Source of the DNA: Pseudomonas eucalypticola
GTDB lineage: Bacteria; Pseudomonadota; Gammaproteobacteria; Pseudomonadales; Pseudomonadaceae
Assembly (NCBI RefSeq): GCF_013374995.1
Contig: NZ_CP056030.1
Coordinates: 4,682,501-4,746,500, forward strand
Direction of reading: 5' to 3'
DNA: 64,000 nt
Of the stretch, positions 62,190-64,000 are shown one piece after another. The position numbers and the translations under genes were made by a program. The notes beneath the pieces are model-generated. The model ran no database searches, was not told where the DNA came from, and saw only the letters and a list, made by a program, of their open reading frames with translations. How positions within the stretch are numbered: position 1 is the first letter of the stretch; every line of letters begins with the position of its first letter.

Positions 62190-62879
62190 ATGAGCGAGTT
62201 GATCGACTACCAACTGGACGATGGCGTCGCCACGCTGACCTTGAGCAACGGCAAGGTCAATGCGATTTCCCCCGACGTGATCGCTGCGTTCAACGCGGCG
62301 CTGGATCGCGCCGAGCAGGACCGCGCGGTGGTGATCATCACCGGGCAGCCCGGCATCCTGTCCGGGGGCTATGACCTCAAGGTCATGACCGCGGGCCCGC
62401 AACAGGCCATCGGCCTGGTTACCGCTGGCTCTACCCTCGCCCGCCGGTTGTTGTCGCACCCCTTCCCCGTGGTTGTCGCCTGCCCGGGCCATGCGGTGGC
62501 CAAGGGCGCCTTCCTGTTGTTGTCGGTGGACTATCGCATTGGCGTCGAGGGGCCGTTCAGCATTGGCCTGAACGAAGTGCAGATCGGCATGACCATGCAC
62601 CACGCGGGTATCGAGCTGGCGCGCGACCGGCTGGGCAAGGCGGCGTTCCACCGCTCGGTGATCAATGGTGAAATGTTCAACCCGCGCAGCGCGGTGGAGG
62701 CCGGCTTCCTGGACGTGGTGGTGGGCGCCGAGCAACTGCGCGACACCGCCCTGGCCGCGGCGCAGCAATTGAAGAAGATCAACATGAGTGCCCACCGCAA
62801 GACCAAGCTCAAGGTGCGCAAGGCGCTGCTGGACCTGCTGGACGACGCGATCATTCGTGACCAGGAGCATCCGCTCTGA
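62190..62879 (+). CDS. Crotonase-family enoyl-CoA hydratase/isomerase
   Basis: 229 residues. The N-terminal half has the crotonase fold (VATLTLSNGKVNAISPDVIAAF) and the oxyanion-hole segment ILSGGYDLKVM (about 56-66), followed by AVAKGAFLLLSVDYRIGVEG (about 103-122). A Glu of FSIGLNEVQIGM (about 129-134) fits one catalytic glutamate; the second is not obvious, so it may be an isomerase, decarboxylase or hydrolase. It is shorter than standard hydratases (about 257). Confidence 0.8.
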   Translation: MSELIDYQLDDGVATLTLSNGKVNAISPDVIAAFNAALDRAEQDRAVVIITGQPGILSGGYDLKVMTAGPQQAIGLVTAGSTLARRLLSHPFPVVVACPGHAVAKGAFLLLSVDYRIGVEGPFSIGLNEVQIGMTMHHAGIELARDRLGKAAFHRSVINGEMFNPRSAVEAGFLDVVVGAEQLRDTALAAAQQLKKINMSAHRKTKLKVRKALLDLLDDAIIRDQEHPL

Positions 62880-62998
62880 CACGGCCTCAAGCTCCCACGC
62901 CGGCACCCGCGGCTGTGTAGATGTGGTCCATTTAGTTAATTGATCCAATCCCGCACGTGACCTTACACTCCAGCGCTCTGCCAAAGGTGAGTCGCTGG

Positions 62999-63718
62999 AT
63001 GCTTTTTATCGTTCGCATGTTTCTGATGGGGCTGCATTTTCTTGCCGTGGGCGGCGTGGGCTTGCTGATTGGCCTGTGCCGCCCCTTCCACCCCGACAAC
63101 AGCCGGGTGTTCGCCCGCCTCTATTCACGCCCTGCCATCAGGATTCTGGGGCTGACGCTGGACGCTCAGGTGCGCCCTTTGTTCGAACAGCCGCCCGGCT
63201 GCGTGATCATCGCCAACCACCAATCCAACTATGACCTGTTCGTGCTGGGCCAGGTAGTGCCGCGCCGCACGGTGTGCATCGGCAAGAAAAGCCTCAAGTG
63301 GGTGCCCTTCTTCGGCCAGCTGTTCTGGTTGGGTGGCAACGTGCTGATCAACCGCGGCAACGCCTACCAGGCGCGCCGCGCCTTGCAGACCACCACTCGC
63401 ACCTTGAAGCGCGATACGTCCATCTGGGTGTTTCCGGAGGGCACGCGCAACCAGGGCAGCGAATTGCTGGCCTTCAAGAAAGGTGCCTTTCAAATGGCCA
63501 TCGATGCCGGGGTGCCTATTGTGCCGCTCTGTGTCAGCCGCTATGCCCGCAGCGTGCGCTGGAACCGCTGGCGTGCCGGGCGCGTGGCGGTGCGCTCGCT
63601 GCCGGCCATCCCCACGCAGGGGCTGACGAGCAAGGACATCCCGGCGCTGATGCAACAGTGCCGCGAACAGATGCAAGCGTGCATCGACGAACTGGAACGA
63701 CAGCTGCAGCACGCTTGA
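62999..63718 (+). CDS. 1-acyl-glycerol-3-phosphate acyltransferase (PlsC type)
   Basis: 239 residues from ATG 62999, with AAAGGTGAG placed well upstream; a GTG at 62957 is less likely. A hydrophobic N-terminus (about 3-30) anchors it to the inner membrane. The catalytic NHQSNYD (HxxxxD, about 77-83) and substrate-binding FPEGTRN (about 148-154) are present, along with VPIVPLCV. It should make phosphatidic acid from lysophosphatidic acid and acyl-ACP or acyl-CoA. Confidence 0.92.
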   Translation: MLFIVRMFLMGLHFLAVGGVGLLIGLCRPFHPDNSRVFARLYSRPAIRILGLTLDAQVRPLFEQPPGCVIIANHQSNYDLFVLGQVVPRRTVCIGKKSLKWVPFFGQLFWLGGNVLINRGNAYQARRALQTTTRTLKRDTSIWVFPEGTRNQGSELLAFKKGAFQMAIDAGVPIVPLCVSRYARSVRWNRWRAGRVAVRSLPAIPTQGLTSKDIPALMQQCREQMQACIDELERQLQHA

Positions 63719-63792
63719 ACCCTGCGCGGCTTGCCGACTCTGAACACAGAGACCAAGCTGCATTGACTGCCACCAGTACAAGAAGCCAAGCC

Positions 63793-64000
63793 ATGGGTAG
63801 AGTGGTTGCCGCGGCGGTATACAGCGCCGGAAAGAAAGTCGTGGACATCAGCCTGGACGATGGCGCGGCCTGGGCCAAGAGACCCGGGCACTTCGTCTGG
63901 ATCGGCCTGGAGCAACCCAACGCCGCCGAACTGGCCACCCTGCAACGCCAGTTCGGGCTGCATGAACTGGCGATCGAAGACGCGCTGGAAAAGCACAGCC
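63793..64000 (+). CDS. N-terminus of a CorA-like magnesium/cobalt transporter
   Basis: The window ends inside this frame after 69 residues. AAAVYSAGKKVVDISL, then FVWIGLEQPNAAELATLQRQF and GLHELAIEDALEKHS, match the cytoplasmic N-terminal domain of CorA proteins (WIGLxxPxxxEL, LHxLAxEDA). The membrane part and GMN motif lie beyond the window. Confidence 0.8.
   Translation, partial: MGRVVAAAVYSAGKKVVDISLDDGAAWAKRPGHFVWIGLEQPNAAELATLQRQFGLHELAIEDALEKHS

Overview
The window looks like a Pseudomonas chromosome, fluorescens/putida-like. The evidence is GC-rich codon use, a SagS-OspR-Gpx-MsrB-aminotransferase-HtpX-Tpm gene order, an OhrR-Ohr-EF-P-EarP order recalled from P. aeruginosa, and an EF-P with the rhamnosylated Arg32 context next to its EarP. 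About half the window (0.5-31.5 kb) is a large capsule locus. The other half is ordinary chromosome with a scarred region at 59.5-62 kb. No CRISPR array, intact insertion sequence or intact integrase was seen.

Capsule locus, left part: 0.5-4.2 kb carries an ABC-transporter-dependent (group 2 type) export set, kpsM-kpsT-kpsE-kpsD. 4.4-8.4 kb carries four tightly coupled genes: a family 2-like glycosyltransferase, a Stealth-type sugar-1-phosphate transferase, a TagD-type glycerol-3-phosphate cytidylyltransferase and a TagB/TagF-type glycerophosphotransferase. Together they predict a phosphodiester-linked, teichoic-acid-like capsule polymer. 8.5-12.6 kb, visibly more AT-rich, holds an SGNH hydrolase/GSCFA pair, an aminoglycoside-phosphotransferase-like kinase and an exported S1/P1 nuclease.

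Capsule locus, right part: 13.4-22.7 kb is one overlapping operon: kpsC, kpsS, a short-chain dehydrogenase, a membrane LtaS/sulfatase-fold phosphotransferase, a GNAT acyltransferase, a second kpsC-type gene and a phytanoyl-CoA-dioxygenase-like gene. Facing it (31.5-22.7 kb) are a 2.5-kb-residue reducing type I polyketide synthase (KS-AT-DH-degenerate MT-ER-KR-ACP, no thioesterase) and an alpha-oxoamine synthase. This is the logic of sphingoid-base and fumonisin chain release. I infer that the module builds an amino-polyol lipid, possibly the capsule anchor; a related gene set (wcbO-wcbT) is known to me from the Burkholderia pseudomallei capsule I locus.

Backbone: a tRNA-Gly/tRNA-Glu cluster (31.9-32.6 kb) closes the capsule locus. 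It is followed by redox and stress genes (msrC, sagS, ospR, gpx, msrB, htpX, tpm, ohrR, ohr), deaD, a class II DAHP synthase, a YcaQ-like protein, earP-efp, regulators and an efflux carrier. Two copies of a ~450-bp long inverted-repeat element sit in two convergent intergenic gaps (43.2 and 51.8 kb), each abutting a terminator. At 59.5-62 kb a complete fabI is followed by a DUF1203 gene with two internal stops, half of an EamA transporter, a ChpS/ChpB toxin-antitoxin pair and the 3' end of a tyrosine recombinase next to tRNA-Ser, which together look like an old integration site. The window ends in a plsC-like gene and the start of a CorA-like transporter.
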